This document shows positions 8,594 through 16,708 of a stretch of 64,000 nucleotides of DNA, in pieces. The notes beneath the pieces are model-generated. The model was not told where the DNA came from. It did not search any database and saw only the letters and a program-made list of their open reading frames with translations. The DNA comes from JBCBSZ01 sp039818945. Lineage in GTDB: Bacteria; Actinomycetota; Acidimicrobiia; Acidimicrobiales; Poriferisodalaceae. A program made the position numbers and the translations under genes. The stretch is from NCBI GenBank assembly GCA_039818945.1, contig JBCBSZ010000006.1:58036-122035 (forward strand), given 5' to 3'. Every line of letters starts with the position of its first letter. Within the stretch, counting starts at the first letter, position 1.

Positions 8594-11500
8594 CTACGGC
8601 GTGGCCGGCTCACCGAGCACCAGTCGACAGCGCTCGATGTCGTCGCGACGCAGGTGGTTCGTGCCCGGGACGAACCGAACCCGCTCCAGCCGTGGATCGG
8701 TCAGCGCACGGAGACAGGCGCCGGCCAGCTCACCGTCGCTCACCCGCCGCGCGACGGCCGCACCCACCGAGTACTCGGCGAGTCGCGGCGTCAGCGGGCC
8801 GGCGCAGCGCTCGCGCAGGACCGACGCGACGTCGGCGAGGGCGTCGACGTCGTCGAGGTGGAGCGCACGGATGCCGCGGCACAGCACCCCGGCCGGATGG
8901 GTCGGATCGTCGAGCGCATCGAGCTCGTCGACGAGGCGGGCGTCCCCACCGTCGATCGCGATGTGGTGGGCCAACGGCAGCAGGGTCGCCCCCACCCACC
9001 GATAGCGGGAGCGGACGTAGAGCCGCAGCGCCTCTCCGGCCTCAGCGGCGCTGGCCGGGCCGTCCCCGGCGGCGTGCAGCGCGCCGGCGAGGTTGGTCCG
9101 GGCGAGCGACGCCTCGGCCCAGTTGGCGACCCGCTCGGCGCGATCCGCGGCGAGGGCCGCCTGCTCGATCGCCGTCTCGAGGTGGCCGAGCATCCAGTTC
9201 ACCCGAGCGGCCCGTGCTCGTCCCCAGTCGACGAAGGTGGTGCTGTCGGTGGCGTCCCCCGCTGCCGTGCTCGTCTCGAACGCGTCGATGGCGCCGAGGA
9301 GATCGAAGCTGTCCTGGCGGGCGAGCCCCAGCGTCATCGCGGCACGAGCTTCGAGCGTGCGGTCCCCGGCGCGGCGGGCGTCGACGAGCGCGAGCTCGGC
9401 CTCGAGCTCGGCACGGGGGTACTGGCGCATCGTCCACGAGACGATGGCGAGCCGCTGATAGGCCTCGGCGCGCCGCCCCGCCAGCGTCGGATCACCCCGG
9501 CTGGCCTCGACGAACCGCTCCAGCTCGTCGCGCTCGTGATCGGGGGCGAACCGGGCGAGATCGTGCACCGTCGAGCGGCCTCGGTTGACCAGGCCCTCGC
9601 CCCACAGCCGGAGATCGCCGGTGAGGCGCCCGTAGGTGGCGGCCTCGGCGAAGAGCTCGGCGGCGCGGCTCGTCTGGTGGTCGCGGAACGCGGCGTGGGC
9701 CCGTCGGAGCTTGAGATCGAGCAGGTCGCGCTCGGTCGAGGACGGGCGGGCGGCATCGAGCGCGACGGCGAAGTAGCGGTCGGCCTCGGACCAGGAGGCG
9801 GCGGACATGGCGCCCTCGCCGGCGGCGGCGCACGCTCGCCGGACCCAGTCGCCCTCGTCGGCGCGGGCCCGGATCAGGTGATCGGCCTCCCAGCGCAGCG
9901 CGGCGGACGACCGCGGCACCGTCGAGGCGATGACCGCAGCAGCGGCCAGGTGCATCCGCCGCGATCGCTCGTCGTCCGCATCGGCGAGCAGCGCCGACGA
10001 TGTCGTCGGGTGATCGAACTGGAGCCGTCCGCCGCGATCGCGCAGCACCCCGAGCCCGATCAGGTCGGTCAGCGGGCCGGAGCCGGCACCGTGCTCGGCG
10101 AGGAGCGCCTCGGTCAGCTCGATCGAGGCGTGATCGCCGAGGACGGCGACGGCGAGCGCCACGTCGCGCTGCTCGACGTCGAGGTCGGCGATCCGGGTCC
10201 GGGCCAGTTCGGTGGTGGAGATCTGATCGAGCGACGGCGCATCGCCGACGTCGATCGTCGTGAGTCCGGCCTCCTCCACGAGGGCGCCCCGGGTCGTGAG
10301 CATGGTCAGCGCTCGCCGGAGCGCGAGCGGGTTCCCGCCCGTCGCCTCGCGGAGCAGGCTCATCGCGAACGGGTCGGGACGGGCGAGCCCCATCGATCGG
10401 AACAGCCCGTGGATGTCGAGGTCCTCGAGCCCTCGGAGGGCGACGGACCGGACGCAGCGATGCCGCTTCGCCCGGTCGAGTCGCTCGGCGAGCGCGGTGG
10501 CGGCCGAGGCGGGACGGTGAGCGCCGAGCACGAAGAGCTGGCTGCTCCGGTTGCCCGGGCGGCTGGCCAGCCGCAGGAGGTGATCGAGCTGCTCGAGCGT
10601 GCGGTCGTCGGCCCACTGCAGATCGTCGGCGAGGATCGCCAGGGGCCGATCACCGGCGGCATCGAGCAGGGCGGCCGGCAGCTCCTCGAGCGTCAGCGCC
10701 GCCGCCCGCTCGGCATCGAGCTCGCCGATCGCCGTGCGCGCCGCCTCGAGCACGACCTGGGGACCGGGCACCTGGTCCTCGAGGAACTCGACCGAGACGA
10801 CCCGGAAGCTCCGGTCGGCGCCCGTGGCAGCGAACTCCTCCAGCAACCACGTCTTGCCGATGCCCGCCTCGCCCTCGACGAAGACCGCGGCCGGACCCGA
10901 GCGCAACGCCGCAGCGGCGACGCGCTCGATCTCGGCCAGCTCACGGCGGTGGCCGGTCGTCCGCCCGGACAGCAGCTCGGCTGGCGACACCACCCGCTGG
11001 GTCCTGGCCGCCACGTTGCCCTCGACCGGCTCGAACGAGCTCGGCTCGAAGGTCAGCGCATCGGTCAGGACGTCGGCCTCGAGGCGGCTCATCGCGGCGG
11101 ACATCACCCAGCCCCGCTCCCGGTAGCTCGCGCCGAGCTCCGCGAACACGTCGAGCGCCTCGTGTCGCTCGCCGACGGCGACCAGGGCCCGGACCAGACC
11201 GTGGCAGACGCTCTCGTCGAAGGGGTTCGCCTCGCGCAGCTCGCGCCACGGCCCGATCGAGCCCCGGTGATCGCCGAGATCGAGGAGCGCGCCGGCCTTC
11301 ACCCGCACCAGGCGCAGCCGCGCCTCCTCGAGGTCGACGCTGTGGTCGCTGGCGATCGGGCCGATGGCGATGCCGGCGAACGGCTCGGCCCACATCGCCA
11401 GCGCGTCGCCGCAGATGGACACCGCCTCGACGAGGTCGGAGTCGGCGGTGCGCTCGGCGACGGTCGCGAGGCGCACGAACCGGTCCGCGTCGATCGTCAC

Positions 11501-11791
11501 CAGGTCGGGCCGGATCCGGTAGCCGTCGGCGGTCGTCTGGATCACCTCGGCAGCGCCGGGTGCGAGCGCCGACAGATCGTTGAGGAGCTTCGCCCTCGAC
11601 TTCTGCACGTTCGCCTTCGACGTGCCGAGCTCCTCGGCGAGCACCGAGAACTCGACCGCGCGGCCGGGGCGACACAGCAGGGTCGCGAGGAGCGTCGACC
11701 GCTGGTTCCGGGGCAGGTGCAGCGCGGTGTGCCCGCACCGCACCGACAGTCCGCCGAGCACGGAGACGTGCAGGTGGGGCGGCTCGGTCAC
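8594..11791 (-). CDS. SARP/BTAD transcriptional regulator with AAA ATPase and TPR-like C-terminus
   Basis: 1065 residues. Residues ~8-95 form an OmpR-type winged helix (VLGGLSVRCG, LLATLLCRPG, ANVQKSRAKLL), and ~100-240 a bacterial transcriptional activation (BTAD) helical domain. A P-loop ATPase follows, with Walker A GEAGIGKT at 307-314 and Walker B LAILADDLQWAD about 90 residues later. The final ~450 residues are Ala-rich helical repeats typical of the TPR region in large SARP and MalT-like regulators. Such proteins are signal-integrating activators in actinobacteria, often of secondary metabolism. GTG start at 11791. Its only close neighbour is the divergent orphan gene at 11911, a plausible target. 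No C-terminal LuxR domain is seen. Confidence 0.8.
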   Translation of the reverse strand: MTEPPHLHVSVLGGLSVRCGHTALHLPRNQRSTLLATLLCRPGRAVEFSVLAEELGTSKANVQKSRAKLLNDLSALAPGAAEVIQTTADGYRIRPDLVTIDADRFVRLATVAERTADSDLVEAVSICGDALAMWAEPFAGIAIGPIASDHSVDLEEARLRLVRVKAGALLDLGDHRGSIGPWRELREANPFDESVCHGLVRALVAVGERHEALDVFAELGASYRERGWVMSAAMSRLEADVLTDALTFEPSSFEPVEGNVAARTQRVVSPAELLSGRTTGHRRELAEIERVAAAALRSGPAAVFVEGEAGIGKTWLLEEFAATGADRSFRVVSVEFLEDQVPGPQVVLEAARTAIGELDAERAAALTLEELPAALLDAAGDRPLAILADDLQWADDRTLEQLDHLLRLASRPGNRSSQLFVLGAHRPASAATALAERLDRAKRHRCVRSVALRGLEDLDIHGLFRSMGLARPDPFAMSLLREATGGNPLALRRALTMLTTRGALVEEAGLTTIDVGDAPSLDQISTTELARTRIADLDVEQRDVALAVAVLGDHASIELTEALLAEHGAGSGPLTDLIGLGVLRDRGGRLQFDHPTTSSALLADADDERSRRMHLAAAAVIASTVPRSSAALRWEADHLIRARADEGDWVRRACAAAGEGAMSAASWSEADRYFAVALDAARPSSTERDLLDLKLRRAHAAFRDHQTSRAAELFAEAATYGRLTGDLRLWGEGLVNRGRSTVHDLARFAPDHERDELERFVEASRGDPTLAGRRAEAYQRLAIVSWTMRQYPRAELEAELALVDARRAGDRTLEARAAMTLGLARQDSFDLLGAIDAFETSTAAGDATDSTTFVDWGRARAARVNWMLGHLETAIEQAALAADRAERVANWAEASLARTNLAGALHAAGDGPASAAEAGEALRLYVRSRYRWVGATLLPLAHHIAIDGGDARLVDELDALDDPTHPAGVLCRGIRALHLDDVDALADVASVLRERCAGPLTPRLAEYSVGAAVARRVSDGELAGACLRALTDPRLERVRFVPGTNHLRRDDIERCRLVLGEPATP

Positions 11792-11910
11792 GCCCCGAAC
11801 TGTACGCGGCGGCCCGCGCGCCGCCCGGCGGCGAACGATCGGCGAACGGGCTCTGCTGCGCTGGTCGTACGGGCTGATCGCCCACGTGTCGCCAGCGGAG
11901 AGGACGCCAG

Positions 11911-12717
11911 ATGCCCGACATGCCCCTGCCCACGAGTCGGCCGGTCGGCCTGCTCGCGCTGGAGGCCGCCATCGGCAGGCTCGTCTCCACGCCCGCCGGT
12001 CGGCGGGCGCTCGGGACCACTGCGTCCAGCTGGGACGAGACGGCGTTCGCCGCCTCGGCCACGGCGGCGGAGGCGGTCCAGACCGGCCTGTTCGCGCATC
12101 TAGCGGCCGAGATCGAGCCGATCCGCGACGCCCTGGTGGCGATGGCCCGCAGCGACACCAACGGGCGCGTGCCGCGGCAGGCGGCGGGCTCGAAGGATCG
12201 TGGCCGGATCGAGGCCGTCCTCCTCGAGGCCGGGTTGCGGCACATGGACTGGGAGTGGCTGTCGCCCCAGAACCGCTCCGGCTTCTGGAAGCGATGGATC
12301 GGCGATCCCGCCCCGATCCTGCGCTCGGCGTTCCGCATCATCGCGGCCTACGACAACCCGGAGTCGGTCCACCTCGTGTGGGTCTGCGGATCCCCGACCT
12401 TCGAGGTGTCGATCTCCGAGACGCACGGCCGCGACCTCTGCATCGTCTTGTCGACGCCCGGTCCGGACCTGCCGCTCGTCCACCTGAGCGACGTCGAGCC
12501 CGGAGACCAGGAGCCGACCGACGCGACGCGCGACGAGAGCCACCTCGTCCTGTACGGCCCGGGCATCGTCAGCGACGCCGGGGTCGAGCAGCGGGGTCAT
12601 CTGGTGGCCCGACCCGCAGCCGAGGCGCCCGACGCGCTCCGGCCGAGGGTGCGCGAGCGCATCGAGGAGACCAACGCACGGCTGCTGGCCGCCCTCGAGC
12701 GCAGCGGGGCCGACTGA
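11911..12717 (+). CDS. Hypothetical protein, divergent from the SARP regulator
   Basis: 268 residues. I do not recognise a family. It is soluble (no membrane segment), begins MPDMPLPTSRPVGLLALE, and holds a Trp-rich central section (HMDWEWLSPQ, SGFWKRWIG) followed by a beta-rich part (VHLVWVCGSPTFEVSI). The last 40 residues are charged and probably helical. Codon use matches its neighbours, supporting it as a real gene. The 119-base gap to the SARP gene would hold both promoters, so it may be controlled by that protein. Confidence 0.6.
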   Translation: MPDMPLPTSRPVGLLALEAAIGRLVSTPAGRRALGTTASSWDETAFAASATAAEAVQTGLFAHLAAEIEPIRDALVAMARSDTNGRVPRQAAGSKDRGRIEAVLLEAGLRHMDWEWLSPQNRSGFWKRWIGDPAPILRSAFRIIAAYDNPESVHLVWVCGSPTFEVSISETHGRDLCIVLSTPGPDLPLVHLSDVEPGDQEPTDATRDESHLVLYGPGIVSDAGVEQRGHLVARPAAEAPDALRPRVRERIEETNARLLAALERSGAD

Positions 12718-12768
12718 CCGACACGTCCGGACCGCTCGCCGCGGCACCCGGACGACCGATCCGCGCAG

Positions 12769-12816
12769 CCGCACGTCGGCTTGGCGAAGCCAAGGTGGGA
12801 CGGCTTCGCCGTGCGG
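12769..12816. repeat. Nested inverted repeat between two hypothetical genes
   Basis: GGCGAAGCC at 12783-12791 is repeated in inverted form as GGCTTCGCC at 12802-12810. An outer pair CCGCACG (12769-12775) and CGTGCGG (12810-12816) flanks it. Together they could fold a two-part hairpin 50-100 bases after the stop of the upstream gene. There is no T-run, so it is an uncertain terminator or a regulatory cruciform. Confidence 0.4.
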
Positions 12817-12910
12817 AAGGGGTGCGGGCCTCGATGGGGGCCCGCACCCACCCTCTCCAGGGCCGGTCACGACGCTCGGTACGCTCACGGCCGTCGCCCA
12901 CGGAGGCTGC

Positions 12911-13774
12911 GTGCCCGAAGCGCTCCCCTACATCACCAACGCGCCCAACATCACCCGAGCGGAGCTGATCCGCGAGATCCAGACCGGGTCGCGCCTCGTG
13001 TCGTTCCCGCACGTGGTGTCGTTCGGCGTGACCGTCGACGATCCCGGCCCAGCCTGGCTCGTCCGGCCCGGCGAGTCGACCCGGAAGCCGTACCCCGAGA
13101 TGGTCACCAGCGCCGTCTTCGGGTGGTGGGGCATCTCCGGGATCGGTTCGACGTTGCGGGCGCTCCAGGTGAACCGGGCCGGCGGACACGACGAGACCGA
13201 GCTCTTCTTCGGCACCTACGCGACCGCCGCGATCCTGCGTCACGGTCGACCGCGGTCGCCGGACGAGCCGATCGACGAGGCGGCGCTCGACGAGGAGATC
13301 CCCGACGGCCACCTCCCCGCGTCGGGACCGAAGCGCCGGCGAACCCGGTCCGTCGTGCTCGCCGCGCTGGTCGCGGTGGTGGTCCCCGCCCTGGTCGCGC
13401 TGGCGGTCCTCTCGTCGTCCCCGGGGCGCCGGGTCGACGAGCTCGACGTCGGCGACTGCTTCGACCTGCCCGACGGCGACACGGTCGAGCGGGTGGACCT
13501 CCGCTCCTGCGACGAGCCCCACGACGCCCAGCTCTTCGCCCTCGACGAGCTCGACGACGACACCATCGCCGCCGACCTCGAGACGCTCGAGGCGCGAGCC
13601 CTCGCCCGCTGCCGGGAGCGGGCCCGCGAGGTGGGCATCGGCGACGACGTCCTCGCCGAGGGCGCCGACCTCGGCGTCTTCCTCCAGGAGCGCGGTCCCG
13701 ACGACCTTCGTCGGATCGCCCGCTGCTACGTCGTCTCCGATCTCGGCCTCCGCAGCTCGCTCCTCGCCCCCTGA
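12911..13774 (+). CDS. Single-pass membrane protein with septum-formation-like C-terminal domain
   Basis: 287 residues. Residues 1-~120 form a soluble N-terminal domain of unknown fold (YITNAPNITRAELIREIQTG, GWWGISGIGSTLRALQVNR). A positively charged stretch KRRRTR precedes one hydrophobic helix at about 145-168. The exported C-terminus contains LDVGDCFDLPDGDTVERV followed by RSCDEPHDAQLFA, a two-cysteine arrangement like the septum-formation (DUF4190-associated) domain of actinobacteria. Function is unknown. The start is GTG 12911, preceded by a 95-base gap after an inverted repeat. The fusion of an unusual N-domain to this exported module is worth noting. Confidence 0.65.
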   Translation: MPEALPYITNAPNITRAELIREIQTGSRLVSFPHVVSFGVTVDDPGPAWLVRPGESTRKPYPEMVTSAVFGWWGISGIGSTLRALQVNRAGGHDETELFFGTYATAAILRHGRPRSPDEPIDEAALDEEIPDGHLPASGPKRRRTRSVVLAALVAVVVPALVALAVLSSSPGRRVDELDVGDCFDLPDGDTVERVDLRSCDEPHDAQLFALDELDDDTIAADLETLEARALARCRERAREVGIGDDVLAEGADLGVFLQERGPDDLRRIARCYVVSDLGLRSSLLAP

Positions 13775-13822
13775 ACCGGCGCGACCCGGCGCGACCGAAC
13801 CTCGACTTGACCCGCTGTTAGA

Positions 13823-13834
13823 TAGATCGATCTA
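13823..13834. promoter_or_regulatory. Perfect 12-bp palindrome TAGATCGATCTA, candidate TetR operator
   Basis: The palindrome ends eight bases before the alcohol dehydrogenase ATG. The downstream TetR-family gene is co-transcribed with that dehydrogenase. TetR proteins of the LmrA/YxaF group bind palindromes of this TAGA...TCTA type, so autorepression of the two-gene operon is likely. Its closeness to the start suggests a very short or absent leader. Confidence 0.55.
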
Positions 13835-13842
13835 CTAAGGGG

Positions 13843-14889
13843 ATGCGATCGCTCTGGCTCGACGAGGACCTCGACCTGGCGTGGAGGGAGGTGCCCGACG
13901 CCGAACTGGTCGACGCGACCGACGTGATCGTGGCGCCGCTCGCCGTCGCCCGCTGCGACCTCGACCTCTCGATCGCGCTCGGCCTCTACCCCATGCCGCT
14001 CCCGCTGGCGATGGGCCACGAGATGGCCGGCGAGATCGTCGAGGTGGGCGACGAGGTCGAGCGATGGTCGGTCGGCGACCGCGTCATCGTGCCGTTCCAG
14101 GTCAGCTGCGGCCGGTGCGACACCTGCCGCGACGGCCACACCAACGCATGCACCTCCGTGCCCGTCGGCTCGGCCTACGGCTTCGGCCCCCACGGCGACC
14201 TCGACGTCGGTGGCTCGCTGACCGAGCGGGTGCGGGTGCCCTTCGCCGACGAGCTGCTGATCGCCGTCCCCGACGGGCTCGACCCGGTCGCCGCCGCCGG
14301 CATCCCCGACAACGTCTCGGACGGTTACCGCACCGTCGCCGGGCCGATGCGCGACCGGCCGGACTCACCGGTGCTCGTCGTCGGCGGAGCCGGCCAGTCG
14401 GTCGGGCTGTACGCCGTCGCCGCCGCGGTCGCGCTCGGTGCGCCGGCGGTGCTGTTCCTCGACCATGACGACGAGCGGCTGCGCTGCGCCGAACGCCTCG
14501 GCGCCGAGGTGTTCGACGTCCGCTCGGTCGACGACCCGAAGCAGGTCCGTGCCGTGACGAAGCCCTTCGGCGCGGCGATCACCGTCGACGCCTCCGGCAC
14601 CGACGACGGCCGCACGCTGGCGCTCACCTCCGCGCGCCCGTGCGGTCACTGCACCAGCGTCATCGGTGGGGCGGGCGGCACCGACGTCCTGCCGCTCCAG
14701 ACGATGTACGTGAAGGGCATGACCTACGACATCTCCCGGGTGCACGCGCGCGCGACGGCACCGGAGGTGCTCGAGCTCGTGAGCGACGGCCGCCTGGACC
14801 CCCTCGCCATCACCCACCGCGTGGTCGACGTCGACGATGCTGTCGAGGCGATGACCGCGCCCGACATCAAGATCATCTTCCGCTGCTGA
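13843..14889 (+). CDS. Zinc-dependent alcohol dehydrogenase (MDR family)
   Basis: 348 residues. The zinc-binding GroES-like N-domain has ARCDLDLSIALG (catalytic-site Cys), GHEMAGEIVEVGDEVERW, and CGRCDTCRDGHTNAC, the four-cysteine structural zinc lobe. The Rossmann part contains VLVVGGAGQSVGLYAVAAAVALGA, although the usual GxGxxG is altered to GGAGQS. The enzyme should oxidise or reduce an alcohol/aldehyde with NAD(P). AAGGGG directly abuts the ATG, and a TetR-type palindrome overlaps the leader. The stop overlaps the following tetR start by one base. The substrate is unknown. Confidence 0.85.
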   Translation: MRSLWLDEDLDLAWREVPDAELVDATDVIVAPLAVARCDLDLSIALGLYPMPLPLAMGHEMAGEIVEVGDEVERWSVGDRVIVPFQVSCGRCDTCRDGHTNACTSVPVGSAYGFGPHGDLDVGGSLTERVRVPFADELLIAVPDGLDPVAAAGIPDNVSDGYRTVAGPMRDRPDSPVLVVGGAGQSVGLYAVAAAVALGAPAVLFLDHDDERLRCAERLGAEVFDVRSVDDPKQVRAVTKPFGAAITVDASGTDDGRTLALTSARPCGHCTSVIGGAGGTDVLPLQTMYVKGMTYDISRVHARATAPEVLELVSDGRLDPLAITHRVVDVDDAVEAMTAPDIKIIFRC

Positions 14890-15473
14890 TGGCCGGACCC
14901 CGGAGCGCCGACACCCGGCGCCGAATCCTCGACGCCACACGCCGGCTCCTCGCCGAGTCGGGCACCACGGGGACCGGGCTCAAGCAGATCGTCGCCGCCT
15001 CCGGGGTGGCCTACGGATCGATCTACCACCAGTTCCCGACCGGGAAGGACGAGCTCGTGGCCGCTGCCATCGAGGACGCCGGCGACGACCTGGGCGCCCT
15101 CATCGCCCACGTCTTCGACACCAACGACTCCTTCGTCGCCGCGGCTCGCGCCATGTTCGACCTCGGCGGCCAGCTGTTGGTGGGGACCGACTTCCGCCAG
15201 GGATGCCCGATCGGCACGGCGACCGCCGACGGGCACCTCGTCGAGCCGGTCCGGGCCGCCGGTGAGGCCGCGTTCGCGTCGTGGATCGCCACCATCGCCC
15301 GCAACGCCGAGCGACATGGCGTGCCCGCCGCCGAGGCCGAGCGGCTCGCCACCGCGATCCTGGCGCTCTACGAGGGCGGCCTCCTCGTGGCTCGCACCGC
15401 CCACTCCCTCGACGCCATGACCGCGGCAGCCGAGGCCGCCGAGCAGCTGATCACCGCCGCGAGCGGCGCCTGA
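14889..15473 (+). CDS. TetR-family repressor, LmrA/YxaF type
   Basis: 194 residues. The N-terminal helix-turn-helix (TRRRILDATRRLLAESG, GVAYGSIYHQFPTGKDELV) is typical TetR. The C-terminal half carries FRQGCPIGTATADGHLVEP and FASWIATIARNAERHG, the hallmark of the LmrA/YxaF C-domain. ATG at 14889 overlaps the dehydrogenase TGA by one base, so both are on one message. The probable operator is the palindrome at 13823. A second protein of the same subfamily and length is encoded at 28779-29363 with its own related operators. Confidence 0.88.
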   Translation: MAGPRSADTRRRILDATRRLLAESGTTGTGLKQIVAASGVAYGSIYHQFPTGKDELVAAAIEDAGDDLGALIAHVFDTNDSFVAAARAMFDLGGQLLVGTDFRQGCPIGTATADGHLVEPVRAAGEAAFASWIATIARNAERHGVPAAEAERLATAILALYEGGLLVARTAHSLDAMTAAAEAAEQLITAASGA

Positions 15474-15632
15474 ACCACTCGGGATCGCCTCCACCCGGGG
15501 TGGTGGCTTAGCCGCGTTTTGTGACGGGGTTGGCACAGACTCGGGTCAGATGTCGTAGACAGGGAGCACTCGACGCCGATCCGGGGGGAGTCGGAGCGGC
15601 GTCTCGGCACGGGTACACAGCGCGGTGACGGC

Positions 15633-16679
15633 ATGAACTTCCGCAGCGTCGCGCAGCTCAGCGACCAGCTGATCCAGTGGTCGAAGGGGCTGCCACAGGA
15701 CTTCGAGCTCGTGGTGGGGCTGCCGCGCAGCGGTCTGCTCGCCGCCAACCTCCTCGCGCTGTACCGGAACCTGCCGGTCGCCGACCTCGACGGCGTCCTC
15801 GCCGGACGGACGATCGGGGCGGGGACGACACGGGTCGACCCGTTCGGCGAGGTGGAGCCCCGCGGCGCGTGCGACCCTGCCCGGTCGCCGGCCGCCGAGC
15901 GGTTCCTCGACCGGCCGCGGAAGGTGCTGGTCCTCGACGACAGCACCTACTCCGGCGACTCGCTCCGCCTCGCCAGGAAGCAGGTCGAGGCGGCCGAGCT
16001 CGACCACCACGTCGAGTACGGTGCGGTCTACGTCACTCCGGAGACCATCGGCGTCGCCGACCACCACTGCGAGGTGCTCGGGCACCCGCGGTGCTTCGAG
16101 TGGAACGTGCTCCACCACCACGTCCTGAGTCGAGCCTGCGTCGACCTCGACAGCGTGCTGTGCGTCGACCTGCCGCAGCCCACCGGCGCCGACGACGCGG
16201 CGTATCGGTCGGCGCTGCGGACCGCCCGCCCCCGCCACGCCATCACCGCCTACATCGGCCAGCTCGTCACCGACCGCCCGGAGCGCTACCGCGCCGAGAC
16301 CGAGCGGTGGCTCGACGAGCAGCGGATCGCCTACGGCGACCTCGTCATGGCGAGGACCGGAGCCGGGCCGCGGCTCCGGGACCTGCACGCCTCCGGCGCG
16401 CACAAGGCCTCGGTGTACCGCGACGGCTCCGCCACCTTCTTCGTCGGGGGCGACATCGGCCTCGCCGTCGAGATCGCCAACCTCTCACGGCGCGCCGTGT
16501 TGAGCACCGACACGATGCAGATGATCCAGCCCGGGGCACTCCCCGTCGCCCGGCCCGGGCTCGCGCTCGTCGACGACACCGCGCCCAGCCGCCCGAAGCG
16601 CCTCGCTCGCAGCATCGTGCCGCGACCGGCTCGCGTCGGGCTGGATCGGGTCCGTCGACGTCTCGCCCGCGCCTCCTGA
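15633..16679 (+). CDS. Phosphoribosyltransferase-HAD fusion protein
   Basis: 348 residues. Residues ~10-160 look like a type I phosphoribosyltransferase, with LVVGLPRSGLLAANLLA and a PRPP loop KVLVLDDSTYSGDS near 97-110. The second half resembles a HAD hydrolase: VDLDSVLCVDLP around 170-181 provides D171 and D173 as the DxD pair, ITAYIGQLVTDRPERYRAETERWL resembles the cap-helix region, and FFVGGDIGLAVEIANLS the final acidic motif. The last ~40 residues are basic. A two-activity enzyme in nucleotide or glycan-precursor metabolism is possible but unproven. It precedes the molybdopterin gene by 29 bases; a functional link is not evident. Confidence 0.6.
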   Translation: MNFRSVAQLSDQLIQWSKGLPQDFELVVGLPRSGLLAANLLALYRNLPVADLDGVLAGRTIGAGTTRVDPFGEVEPRGACDPARSPAAERFLDRPRKVLVLDDSTYSGDSLRLARKQVEAAELDHHVEYGAVYVTPETIGVADHHCEVLGHPRCFEWNVLHHHVLSRACVDLDSVLCVDLPQPTGADDAAYRSALRTARPRHAITAYIGQLVTDRPERYRAETERWLDEQRIAYGDLVMARTGAGPRLRDLHASGAHKASVYRDGSATFFVGGDIGLAVEIANLSRRAVLSTDTMQMIQPGALPVARPGLALVDDTAPSRPKRLARSIVPRPARVGLDRVRRRLARAS

Positions 16680-16708
16680 TCGGCCGCCGTCGACCACCAT
16701 GGCCGGCG

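Noticed and set aside
15474..15632. Hairpin CCACCCGGGGTGG at 15491-15503 as a terminator
   Set aside because: The loop would be too small for a stable stem of this form and the T-run comes only later; evidence is too weak to list.
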